Source of the DNA: CAYZXK01 sp964482395 | Lineage (GTDB): Bacteria > Planctomycetota > Phycisphaerae > UBA1845 > Fen-1342 | Assembly (NCBI GenBank): GCA_964482395.1 | Contig: CAYZXK010000180.1 | Location: 1-15,030, forward strand | DNA: 15,030 nucleotides | Direction of reading: 5' to 3' | In this document: positions 6,642 through 13,517 of the stretch, in pieces | Position numbering within the stretch: position 1 is the stretch's first letter | Layout of the letters: every line of letters begins with the position of its first letter | The notes under the pieces: generated by a model | Told to the model about the DNA's origin: nothing | The model's database searches: none | What the model saw: the letters and a program-made list of their open reading frames with translations, nothing else | Translations under genes and position numbers: made by a program

Positions 6642-8315
6642 TCAGGTCTGGGCTTTTTGGGGCTCTTCCTCGGGCTCAGAGAGCCTAAACTCGGTTCGGT
6701 CGCCGTTGCCGCGGTGTCGGCCGCTGATTGCGTACTCGGTAGCTCGGACCTCGCGCAGGACCGTGACCTTGATCTCGCCGGGGAAGGTGGCGACCTCTTC
6801 CTCGATCTTGCGGGCCACGTCGCGAGCCAGCTTCACCGAAGACCGGTCATCCACCCGTTCGGCGTCGACGATCACCCGCACTTCCCGACCGGCCTCGATG
6901 GCGTACGCCTGTCGCACGCCCGGGAATGAGGTGGCGATGGCCTCCAGCTCCTGCAATCGCTTGATATAGCGTTCGATCGATTCCCGTCGGCTGCCGGGCC
7001 GGGCAGCGCTGATCGCGTCCGCGGCCGCCACCAGCGGCGTATACGGGTGCGTAGCAGCCACGTCTCCGTGATGTCCGAGTATGGCGTTGAGGACCGCAGG
7101 CGGCTCATTGAACCGGCGCGCATACTCATAGCCAACTTTGGTGTGACTGCCTTCCGCCTCATGATCCAGGGCCTTGCCCAGGTCATGGAGCAAGCCGCAT
7201 CGTCGAGCCAGAACCCCATCCAGCCCCAGTTCGTCGGCCATCAGGCCGCAGAGGTAGGCCACTTCGATGCTGTGCTTGAGCACGTTCTGCCCGTAGCTGG
7301 TGCGGAAGTGCAGCCGCCCCAACACGTCGAGGATCTTCTTGTGCACGCCGGTGACGTTGGCTTCGGCCGCGGCCTCCCGGCCCGCGACCACCACCCGCTC
7401 CTCGACCTCCTTGGTGACCTCCGCGACCACCTCCTCGATCCGGGTCGGGTGGATTCGGCCGTCACGGATCAGCCGATCCAGGGCCAGTCGCGCGATTTCC
7501 TTGCGGACCGGATCGAAGCAGGACACCTGAACGATCCCGGGCGTGTCATCGACGATGACGGTTACGCCGGTGGCCTTCTCGAAGGCGCGGATATTGCGCC
7601 CCTCGCGTCCGATAACCCGCCCTTTCATCTCGTCAGACGGGACGTCGACCGTCGCCACCACGGTCTCGCAGGTGTGCTCGGCGGCATAGCGTTGAATGGC
7701 GGAGACGACGATGTAGCGGGCCTTCTCGCGGGCGTTATCCTCGGCGTTGCTGATGATCCGCTCGACAAGCTGACCCGCTTCCTTCTCCACCTCGCGTTCG
7801 ATCTGCCGCAGACAGAGGGCCTTGGCCTGCTCGGGCGTCAAGCGGGCGATTCGCAGCAGCTCGGCCCGCTGCTGGGCCAACAGGCCGTCTATTTGGGCCG
7901 ATTTCTCGGCCAAAGCTCGGGCTTCCTCGGCCAGGCGGGCCTGCTCGGCCTCCAGCTTGCGCTCCTTGGTCGCAAGCACGTCCTCCTTCTTGACCAGCGT
8001 ATCTTCACGTTTGTCAAGGCGTTTTTCCGCGGCCCGAAGCTCGTTGCGGGTTTCGGCGGTCTCCTGCTCGAAGCGCTCCATGGCCTCCAGGGCCATTTTC
8101 TGGGCTTCGACCTCTGCCGCCTTCAGCCTGGCGGCCGCCTTCTCCTCCGCCTCCGCCAGTATCCGCTGGGCCTCAGCCTGACGAGCAGCTCGCTCGCGGC
8201 GGCCGAAAATCAACAGAAAAGCCAGAACCAGCGCCCCCCCGGCCGCAGCATACACCAACGGGCCAATTATCTGCTCGGTGCTCGGCCCGGCCAGAACGAA
8301 ATGTTGAAATAGCAT
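6642..8315 (-). CDS. rny: Ribonuclease Y, membrane-anchored endoribonuclease
   Basis: This 557-residue protein has all RNase Y parts in order. There is a single N-terminal membrane helix (about 17-37) and a long coiled coil (about 38-160, rich in Ala/Glu/Arg). A KH RNA-binding domain follows with IGREGRNIRAFE (235-246, GxxG loop GREG at 236-239). The HD hydrolase domain has HSIEVAYLCGLMADELG, LLHDLGKALDHE (catalytic His-Asp at 377-378), GSH (389-391) and GHHGD (414-418). VAAADAISAARPGSR and the C-terminal REVRVIV and KVTVLREVRATEYA blocks also match the Bacillus enzyme. About 29 extra charged residues follow the usual end. It initiates mRNA decay at the membrane. The start is ATG at 8315, with AAGGCGG 7 bases upstream. 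That likely ribosome binding site lies in a perfect hairpin, which suggests control of translation. Confidence 0.97.
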   Translation of the reverse strand: MLFQHFVLAGPSTEQIIGPLVYAAAGGALVLAFLLIFGRRERAARQAEAQRILAEAEEKAAARLKAAEVEAQKMALEAMERFEQETAETRNELRAAEKRLDKREDTLVKKEDVLATKERKLEAEQARLAEEARALAEKSAQIDGLLAQQRAELLRIARLTPEQAKALCLRQIEREVEKEAGQLVERIISNAEDNAREKARYIVVSAIQRYAAEHTCETVVATVDVPSDEMKGRVIGREGRNIRAFEKATGVTVIVDDTPGIVQVSCFDPVRKEIARLALDRLIRDGRIHPTRIEEVVAEVTKEVEERVVVAGREAAAEANVTGVHKKILDVLGRLHFRTSYGQNVLKHSIEVAYLCGLMADELGLDGVLARRCGLLHDLGKALDHEAEGSHTKVGYEYARRFNEPPAVLNAILGHHGDVAATHPYTPLVAAADAISAARPGSRRESIERYIKRLQELEAIATSFPGVRQAYAIEAGREVRVIVDAERVDDRSSVKLARDVARKIEEEVATFPGEIKVTVLREVRATEYAISGRHRGNGDRTEFRLSEPEEEPQKAQT

Positions 8316-8322
8316 GTGTCAT

Positions 8323-8364
8323 CCGCCTTCTCAGCTCAAAGGCGGGGCGTTAACAGCGCGCCCC
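8323..8364 (-). promoter_or_regulatory. rny: Two overlapping hairpins in the rny leader, one covering the ribosome binding site
   Basis: Read on the minus strand, GGGGCG (8364-8359) pairs with CGCCCC (8349-8344) around 9 bases. CCGCCTT (8345-8339) then pairs perfectly with AAGGCGG (8329-8323) around 9 bases. The right arm of the second hairpin is the likely Shine-Dalgarno of rny, 7 bases before its ATG. The two stems share bases 8344-8345, so both cannot form fully at once. This geometry would allow a switch between a blocked and an open ribosome binding site. Neither stem is followed by a T-run, so transcription termination is less likely. Confidence 0.45.
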
Positions 8365-8912
8365 ACTGACGCGGGCGCGATGACAACACGCTCCCGGCAG
8401 AACCCTCAACCGCCTTTCACAGGCGACGCTCCTGGTCCACCGGGTCTATAGTGCGCAGTGATCCGTCCAGTCGGTCACGCAGGGACGGGGGGATGATAAA
8501 CCTATGATGATCCGGCCCGCGTCGTCGCCGATCGGTCGGGTAACCACCAACACTCACGGCGTGGCTCACCGTCGCTCTGATGCAATACAAGCCCTGGCCG
8601 CTTAACCAAACTGTCGTCGTCGCGCCAGTTTGGGAAACGCGCGCTACCATCGTCGCCCTTCAAACCTGAACTTCCACAACTACCTAATTATATCGCCCGG
8701 CACGGGGGACGCCACCCCGCCGGCAAAAGGCTATTTCGGCCCGCAGCGGCCCGCGGATGGCGCCCGGGACGGGCCGGTGCCCCGCCTCCAGCCCGTCCGC
8801 ACCGCCGCCTGGCGTCCTCGGTCCGCCCGCATTTCCAATTCTTGCGGGTTCACCCGGGTAGGACTACCATTTACCGGGAGCTGGCCCGACCATCTGGAGG
8901 CTGCGCCTGTCG
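8365..8912. other. Long divergent intergenic region between rny (-) and the envelope run (+)
   Basis: No convincing gene lies here; the short open frames have no family resemblance and no ribosome binding site. The region holds a perfect 8-base inverted repeat with a 12-base loop (CCAAACTG 8606-8613, CAGTTTGG 8626-8633). It also has a consensus TATAAT on the minus strand (8692-8687) without a good -35, and a TTGAGG-18-TGTCAT pair on the minus strand at about 8409-8380 that could drive rny. The plus-strand promoter at 8842-8870 is listed separately. If rny starts at 8687, its leader would exceed 350 bases and include the 8606-8633 hairpin. A small RNA is possible but not shown. Confidence 0.5.
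8842..8870 (+). promoter_or_regulatory. Sigma70-type promoter for the 8913-12953 run
   Basis: TTGCGG (8842-8847), a 17-base spacer and TACCAT (8865-8870) match the housekeeping consensus at four of six bases in each box. The predicted transcript start near 8877 gives a leader of about 36 bases containing GGAGG (8896-8900) ahead of the ATG at 8913. Confidence 0.55.
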
Positions 8913-9383
8913 ATGGATCCCTCAGATCGTGATACGCCCGGCCGTAGCCCCTCGGTATATTGGGTAATTGCGGCCCTGTTAGCGGTCATAGCGGCCGGCC
9001 TGTGGCTTCGCCCGACCGCTCCATGCGTCCCGACCGCCTTGGCCCAGGTTCAACCTGCGCTGGCCGGCGGCCGCGGGGTGTTCGCCTTCAGCGGTCCAAT
9101 TGACCGCGATCGATACGGGCTCTTCATGTTGGACATTGACCAAGGAACCATCTGGTGCTATGCCCTGGACAACGTCGACGGGACCAGCAAGATGCGCCTA
9201 GTCGCAGCCCGCACTTGGATTTACGACCGCTATTTGCAGGACTTCAACTGTGCGGCGCCCGACTTTCGCGCCGTTCAGAAACTGGTCGGTCAGCAACGGG
9301 CGGCGGCCGCCCCCGCAGGTCTTGAGGAGTCCGCCCAACCGGGCCCACAGGCTAAGCCGGAGGCGCAACCCAAGCCGAACTGA
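8913..9383 (+). CDS. Single-pass membrane protein of unknown function
   Basis: This 156-residue protein has one hydrophobic helix (about 15-33) near the N terminus, acting as a signal anchor or uncleaved signal. A compact core of about 70 residues follows, and then an Ala/Pro/Gln/Lys-rich tail that is probably disordered. The core contains GGRGVFAFSGPIDRDRYGLF, MLDIDQGTIWCYALD and LVAARTWIYDRYLQDFN. From memory, very similar blocks occur in short planctomycete proteins of unknown function, where the gene tends to be small and membrane-anchored. Two Cys lie in the core (WCY and NCAAP). GGAGG is 12 bases before ATG, slightly far but acceptable. It is the first gene after the promoter at 8842-8870, and the helix-turn-helix protein gene starts 28 bases after its stop. 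No enzymatic motif is visible. Confidence 0.75.
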   Translation: MDPSDRDTPGRSPSVYWVIAALLAVIAAGLWLRPTAPCVPTALAQVQPALAGGRGVFAFSGPIDRDRYGLFMLDIDQGTIWCYALDNVDGTSKMRLVAARTWIYDRYLQDFNCAAPDFRAVQKLVGQQRAAAAPAGLEESAQPGPQAKPEAQPKPN

Positions 9384-9411
9384 CCGCCCGCTAACCTGGC
9401 AGGAGCGCGAT

Positions 9412-10347
9412 ATGCCTACTAAACCTTTTTATTCGCTCGATGAGGTATGCTCCCGGCTCGGTAAAACCTCCGACCAGATCAAGGCCATGGTCCGCGACGG
9501 CCTGCTGCGGGAGTTCCGCGACGCCGGAAAGATATTCTTCAAGGCCGACGATATTGAGCGGCTCCTGGCTGCCAGCGCCAAACCCGAGCCCGCGTTGGAA
9601 GACACTGGCGAGATACTGCTCGAACCGGTCGCGGAGCCCGCCCCCGCCGCCAAACTGCCCGGCCAGGATGTTTCAAGCCTGACCGGTACCGCCGGAGGAA
9701 CGAGCATCATTGGTCTCGAACCGTTGCCGGAGGAAGAAGAGACCCAAAAGGGCGACACCGCCGTCGTGCCCAAAGGCATCGGCGTGCTGGCCGAAGACGA
9801 GGTCGAGATCGATACTGACCCAATGGCCAAAACCGCGATCACCACGGGGGCGATCGACGATCAGGTGTCTCTGGAAGGAGCCGGCAGCGGGTCGGGGCTG
9901 CTGGACCTGGCTCGTGAGGCGGACGACACGGCGTTAGGAGCTGACCTGCTGGACGAGATTTACCCCGGCGAGGAAGAGGCGGCCGCGGCCAAGCCGGAGC
10001 CGGCGGCGGCTCCGGCGGTGCAGGAGGCTGCCGCTGAGGCGCCGGCAGCCGCTGAGCCAGTCTTGCAGGAAGCCCAACCGGTGGAAGCCCCGGCACCGAT
10101 GCCCGCAGGGCCTGCCGATCCGTCCGAAGGGCTGTTTACCGGACTGCTGGTGGGCGGGCTGGTGACCATGGCCTTCGCGGCCACGATCGTCGCCTCAGTC
10201 ATCCAGGGCTACCTGCCCGACTTCGGACGGTATCTGGGCGACGGATCGACTTTCTATTTCTTCCTTTGCGGGGCACTGTTGACCGCGGTAATCGGCCTGG
10301 GCGCAGGCTGGTTCATCGGAAAAGCCTTTCTGCCCGGTCGACGATAG
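9412..10347 (+). CDS. Membrane-tethered helix-turn-helix (excisionase/MerR-like) protein
   Basis: This 311-residue protein starts with a small DNA-binding-like domain (about 5-53): YSLDEVCSRLGKTSDQIKAMVRDGLLREFRDAGKIFFKADDIERLL, here described by position, resembles the excisionase/MerR winged helix-turn-helix. About 180 acidic and Ala/Pro-rich residues follow, including GSGSGLLDLAREADDT and LLDEIYPGEEEAAA and a run of Ala/Pro/Glu. Two membrane helices (about 241-264 and 283-305) close the protein, leaving the N-terminal domain in the cytoplasm. ATG at 9412 has AGGAG 6 bases upstream, which decides the start over a longer open frame. It may be a membrane-bound regulator or a scaffold in which the fold binds protein instead of DNA. 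It sits between the 8913 protein and the OmpA-family lipoprotein, 22 bases before the latter, so it is probably in the same operon. Confidence 0.8.
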   Translation: MPTKPFYSLDEVCSRLGKTSDQIKAMVRDGLLREFRDAGKIFFKADDIERLLAASAKPEPALEDTGEILLEPVAEPAPAAKLPGQDVSSLTGTAGGTSIIGLEPLPEEEETQKGDTAVVPKGIGVLAEDEVEIDTDPMAKTAITTGAIDDQVSLEGAGSGSGLLDLAREADDTALGADLLDEIYPGEEEAAAAKPEPAAAPAVQEAAAEAPAAAEPVLQEAQPVEAPAPMPAGPADPSEGLFTGLLVGGLVTMAFAATIVASVIQGYLPDFGRYLGDGSTFYFFLCGALLTAVIGLGAGWFIGKAFLPGRR

Positions 10348-10369
10348 CCTTCGAGCCGGGGAGGTCGGC

Positions 10370-11188
10370 ATGTCGGCGTTGCGGATCCTGCTTTGGGTGA
10401 GCGCGGCGGCCGTCATGGCCCCCGGCTGTGGGCCGACCCCCCAGCAACGTGACCAGGAGGTCCGCCTGCATAAGGCGGAGGAAGAACGGAACTCGCTTCG
10501 GCGCCGCCTGAGCGATGAGCAAACTCGAGCGGCCGCCCAGCAGGAGCGTCTGGTCGCAGTCGAGGCGGAACTGAAGGCGGCCCGGGCCCAGGTGGCCGCC
10601 CTCACCGAGCAAGTGGACAAGTTGACCCAACGCAATCGCGAACTCCAGGCACCGCTGGAGGAGCTGAAGCGTCGGGAGTTGAAGCGCCCGCAGGTTCCCG
10701 CGTCGCCCCTGCCCGAGAAGTCCGACGCGGCCTTGGCCGCCTTGGCGGCCAAGCTCACCGACCGCATGTGGTATGACCGCGGCCGGGGGGCGGTTAGTTT
10801 TGCCAACGATCGGCTTTTTGACTCCGGCAGCGACGTGGTTCGCACCGACGCCCTGGCGGCCTTGCGCGAGCTGGCCGGAATCCTGGCCGCAGGCGAGCTT
10901 GCGGACTTCGAGGTCATTGTGGTCGGGCACACGGATTCCAGCCCGATCACCAAGCCGGAGACGCTGGCCAAGCATCCGAGCAACTGGCACCTGGCCGCCC
11001 ATCGCGCGATTGCCGTCAAGGATGTGCTGGTCGGGGCCGGACTGCCGGCTGGCCGCGTCGGCATCATGGGTTACGCCGACAACCGCCCGGTCAGCGACAA
11101 CCCGGCCCAGAACCGGCGAGTCGAGATCTTCGTGGTGCCCAAGGGAGTTCCCCAGCCCTTCGAGCCGGTGCGCCCGACGGGCAAGTGA
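10370..11188 (+). CDS. OmpA-family peptidoglycan-binding lipoprotein with coiled coil
   Basis: This 272-residue protein starts with a signal sequence ending in MAPGC (Cys20), an imperfect lipobox that still suggests a lipoprotein. Residues about 25-105 are a strongly charged coiled coil (Glu/Arg/Gln/Ala rich). An OmpA/MotB C-terminal domain follows, about 120-265. It contains VSFANDRLFDSGSDVV, EVIVVGHTDSSPI (with the conserved GHTD), NWHLAAHRA (the N-x-x-L-x-x-x-R-A peptidoglycan-contact block), VGIMGYADNRPV and NRRVEIFV. Such proteins link the outer membrane or periplasm to the cell wall. The stretch between GHTD and NWHL is longer than in E. coli OmpA, as in MotB-like members. GGGAGG lies 5 bases before ATG. 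It follows the tethered helix-turn-helix gene by 22 bases and precedes murJ by 115, consistent with an envelope-related set. Confidence 0.9.
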   Translation: MSALRILLWVSAAAVMAPGCGPTPQQRDQEVRLHKAEEERNSLRRRLSDEQTRAAAQQERLVAVEAELKAARAQVAALTEQVDKLTQRNRELQAPLEELKRRELKRPQVPASPLPEKSDAALAALAAKLTDRMWYDRGRGAVSFANDRLFDSGSDVVRTDALAALRELAGILAAGELADFEVIVVGHTDSSPITKPETLAKHPSNWHLAAHRAIAVKDVLVGAGLPAGRVGIMGYADNRPVSDNPAQNRRVEIFVVPKGVPQPFEPVRPTGK

Positions 11189-11266
11189 TGCACGATTCGC
11201 ACGCGGCCCCAAATCGCTTGGCCGGGTCAACCGCAGGCGGACCGATGGCGGCCGGCGGGGCCGGAC

Positions 11267-11296
11267 TTGGTGCGCCGCCCGGCCTGCGGCTATCAT
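11267..11296 (+). promoter_or_regulatory. murJ: Probable leaderless promoter of murJ
   Basis: TATCAT (11291-11296) ends 7 bases before the ATG at 11304. A weak -35 (TTGGTG, 11267-11272) lies 18 bases upstream of it. No Shine-Dalgarno lies between the -10 and the ATG, so the mRNA would start at or beside the initiation codon. The arrangement copies that of the Mut7-C RNase gene. Confidence 0.5.
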
Positions 11297-11303
11297 CCGC
11301 CGC

Positions 11304-12953
11304 ATGTCCGCGGCCCGCAGCGTCGTCTCCTCGGCCAAGCTGATCGCGGTCTGCACGCTGATTTCCCGGGTCAGCGGACTGGTGCGTGACGTTCTGCTGG
11401 CTCAGGCTTTCGGGCTGGGCTGGGTGCAGGACGCCTTCTCCTACGCGTTTCAGTTTCCCAACCTGTTTCGGCGGCTGTTCGGCGAAGGGGCCATGGCCCC
11501 GGTCTTCGTACCGACCTTCACGCGCACGCTTGAAAACGAGGGCTCGGAGTCGGCCTGGCGCCTGCTGGCTCGCACGCTGGCGCTGATGACGGTTGCTCTG
11601 GTGGCAGTGATTATCGCGATCTGGCTGATAATCGCGACGATCTGGCTGCTGTGGCCCGGGGATCCGCAGAAAGAAGCCGCCCGGCGGCTGCTCCTGTCGC
11701 TGACCGCACTGATGTTGCCATTCATGTTGTTCATCTGCGTGCTGGCGCTGCTGTCGAGCATTCTGAATTGTGTGGGCAGCTTCGTGCCGGCCGCTCTGGC
11801 ACCGGTGCTGCTCAACCTGGTCATGATTGGCGGGATCGCGGGGCTGGGCCCGCTGCTATACCCCGGTCAGCCGCAGCGTCAGGTCTACGTGGTGGGGGCC
11901 ACGGTCGTTTTGGCCGGCATCCTCCAGATAGCTTTCATCCTCCCCGCTCTGCGGGCCAACCGGGTCAAGCTCGGCTGGCAGTTTCAGCCGCGGGACCCGA
12001 CCGTGCAACGCATGCTCCGCTTGCTCGGACCGGTGGCCCTGGGCCAGGGCGTGCTGGCTTTCGGCGTATTCCTGGACGCCCAGGTCTGCGCCATGCTGAC
12101 CCACGTGCAGGGCACGCCGCCGACCGCGACCGTCCTGGGCTGGACATTCCATTACCCGTTGCAAGAGGGGGCCCTCTCGGCCATCACTTACGCCCAGCGG
12201 TTGTACCAATTTCCGCTGGGCGTTCTGGTCATCTCGCTGGCCACGGCCGCTTTGCCGGCCTTCGCCCGGCTGGCGACCCGTCAAGAGTGGCCGGCTTGGG
12301 CCGCGCAGGTGCGCCAATCCCTGCGGCTGGCCGTGTTCGAGGGGATTCTGACCGGGACCATGATGGTCATGCTGGCAGCGCCGATCGTGAGTCTACTCTT
12401 CGAGCGCGGCCGCTTTACGCCGGAGCATACGCTTCGGACGGCTCATGTGGTGGTCTACTACGGCTTCGGGCTGTGGGCGTTCTGCGCCCAGCACATCGTG
12501 CTGCGAGCCTTTTACAGCCTGGGCGACGTGCGGACCCCACTGGTGATCACCGCCGGGCTTCTGCCGCTCAACGTGGCCCTGAACCTCGGGCTGATCTGGG
12601 TGGAAGGGATTCGAGAGGCGGCCTTCGCCATCAGTTCCGGCCTGACATCCGCCTTGTCGGTTCTGATCGGCCTGTACCTGCTACAAGGCCGCGTTCGGGT
12701 CCGTCTGATGGATCGGACGGCCTGGCTGGCTATGGGGCGGATGCTGCTGGATGCCGCTCTGACCGGGCTGGTGCTCTGGCTGGCAACCCCCCGGTGCCAG
12801 GGTCTGGCCGCGAGTGCAGGCGGCGGCCTGTTGGGCCGGGCGGTCGAAACCCTCGGACTGCTGGCCATCGGCAGCGGGGTGTTCGTAGGAGCGGCCTGGG
12901 CCCTGCGGCTGGAGGAAGTCGGGCTGCTGCTGACGCGTCGGCGGACCGGCTGA
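11304..12953 (+). CDS. murJ: Lipid II flippase MurJ (MOP superfamily)
   Basis: This 549-residue protein is a polytopic membrane protein with about 14 hydrophobic segments, as expected for MurJ. It moves lipid II across the inner membrane for peptidoglycan synthesis. Family blocks include LISRVSGLVRDVLLAQAFG (19-37), AFQFPNLFRRLFGEGAMAP (47-65), ITYAQRLYQFPLGVLVISLA (with TAALPAF after it), LLFERGRFTPEHT and VLRAFYSLGDVRTPLVITA. The arginine-rich segment near the first helix and the YAQRLYQFPLG block are the strongest identifiers. ATG at 11304 aligns with the family start; a longer upstream extension in the same frame overlaps the OmpA gene and is unconserved. A short internal duplication (two IIA-IWL-like units near 98-114) occurs in a helix. 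It ends 2 bases before the stop of the convergent fliN-like gene. Confidence 0.95.
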   Translation: MSAARSVVSSAKLIAVCTLISRVSGLVRDVLLAQAFGLGWVQDAFSYAFQFPNLFRRLFGEGAMAPVFVPTFTRTLENEGSESAWRLLARTLALMTVALVAVIIAIWLIIATIWLLWPGDPQKEAARRLLLSLTALMLPFMLFICVLALLSSILNCVGSFVPAALAPVLLNLVMIGGIAGLGPLLYPGQPQRQVYVVGATVVLAGILQIAFILPALRANRVKLGWQFQPRDPTVQRMLRLLGPVALGQGVLAFGVFLDAQVCAMLTHVQGTPPTATVLGWTFHYPLQEGALSAITYAQRLYQFPLGVLVISLATAALPAFARLATRQEWPAWAAQVRQSLRLAVFEGILTGTMMVMLAAPIVSLLFERGRFTPEHTLRTAHVVVYYGFGLWAFCAQHIVLRAFYSLGDVRTPLVITAGLLPLNVALNLGLIWVEGIREAAFAISSGLTSALSVLIGLYLLQGRVRVRLMDRTAWLAMGRMLLDAALTGLVLWLATPRCQGLAASAGGGLLGRAVETLGLLAIGSGVFVGAAWALRLEEVGLLLTRRRTG

Positions 12954-12955
12954 GA

Positions 12956-13399
12956 TCACTGCTTGCCCATCGAACGAATGCGCTGGGCCTTGTCACAGAT
13001 AGCAGTGATCCGCAGCCCGAAGTTCTCCGCGACCTTCACGCAGTGCCCATGAGCGATCATCTGGTTGTTGATCAACAGTTCCAGAGGATCGTCCACCGAT
13101 TTGTCGAACTCCAGAATTGCTCCGACCGCCATGTCGCGCAGTGCGGCGATCGGCATCCGGCGTCGGGCCAGTTGGACGATGACCGGAACTCGAATACGAA
13201 GGATGCGGGCCAGGTCGGGCTCGGTGGCGGTCACCTTTGCGACATTTGCGGGTGTGGACTGAGGCTGCTCCGGAGCCTTAGCGACCGGAGCGACCTCGCC
13301 GACCAGCCCCTCGGCCTCGGCCAGCAGTGCATCGATTTCGGATCGGTCTACCAGCACGTTTCGCACGCGGTGCCGCACCGCCCCGTCTACTGACCCCAT
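12956..13399 (-). CDS. fliN: FliN-like flagellar motor switch protein (SpoA domain)
   Basis: The C-terminal 75 residues are a SpoA/FliN domain: ILRIRVPVIVQLARRRMPIA, VGAILEFDKSVDDPLELLIN and HGHCVKVAENFGLRITAI match the FliN C-ring fold. Ahead of it is SEIDALLAEAE, like the EIDALL motif at the N terminus of FliM and some FliN proteins, which binds phosphorylated CheY. A Pro/Ala linker joins the two. Three starts are possible: ATG at 13399 (listed, 147 residues), GTG at 13357 (133 residues, which places EIDALL right at the N terminus as in relatives) and GTG at 13444. None has a convincing ribosome binding site. FliN sits in the cytoplasmic C ring and sets rotation direction. No other flagellar gene is visible, so it may be a detached member of the regulon. 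It converges on murJ and lies 118 bases after asnB. Confidence 0.85.
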   Translation of the reverse strand: MGSVDGAVRHRVRNVLVDRSEIDALLAEAEGLVGEVAPVAKAPEQPQSTPANVAKVTATEPDLARILRIRVPVIVQLARRRMPIAALRDMAVGAILEFDKSVDDPLELLINNQMIAHGHCVKVAENFGLRITAICDKAQRIRSMGKQ

Positions 13400-13423
13400 C
13401 GGCTTGTCGCCCGCGAAAGCTAA
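13396..13423 (-). promoter_or_regulatory. fliN: Possible sigma28-like promoter upstream of the fliN-like gene
   Basis: On the minus strand TTAGCTTT (13423-13416), 12 bases and GCCGATGG (13403-13396) resemble the flagellar sigma28 consensus (TAAAGTTT, 11 bases, GCCGATAA). The -10 would overlap the ATG at 13399, so this promoter would imply the GTG start at 13357. The match is partial and is flagged mainly because the gene is a flagellar one. Confidence 0.25.
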
Positions 13424-13517
13424 GCCCCGGCTGCCCAGCGGCACTCGTCGCCCGGAGGCCGGGCCCTCATACCGCAGCCGCTTCGACCATCAATTTGACG
13501 CCGGCGCCGGTCAGTCC

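Noticed and set aside
7047..8312. 421-residue plus-strand open frame opposite rny
   Set aside because: A shadow of the RNase Y coding sequence caused by high GC; the minus strand carries all RNase Y motifs.
8417..8932. Two short open frames in the intergenic region (77 residues minus, 100 residues plus)
   Set aside because: No ribosome binding site, no recognisable domain, and they cross promoter-like elements and inverted repeats.
9960..10110. GCC/GCG-rich stretch resembling a tandem repeat
   Set aside because: It encodes the Ala/Pro/Glu linker of the tethered helix-turn-helix protein; units are irregular and do not form a true repeat array.
10773..11303. N-terminal extension of MurJ by 177 residues
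   Set aside because: It overlaps the OmpA gene out of frame with an Arg/Pro-rich translation; MurJ homology starts at 11304.
11651..13393. 580-residue plus-strand open frame across murJ and fliN
   Set aside because: An out-of-phase shadow, Arg/Gly/Pro-rich, with no hydrophobic segments where MurJ in the correct frame has membrane helices.
13404..13460. Riboswitch-like sequence (GAAA loop and AAGCC) on the plus strand
   Set aside because: It faces no plus-strand gene and lacks the full conserved core of the c-di-GMP riboswitch.
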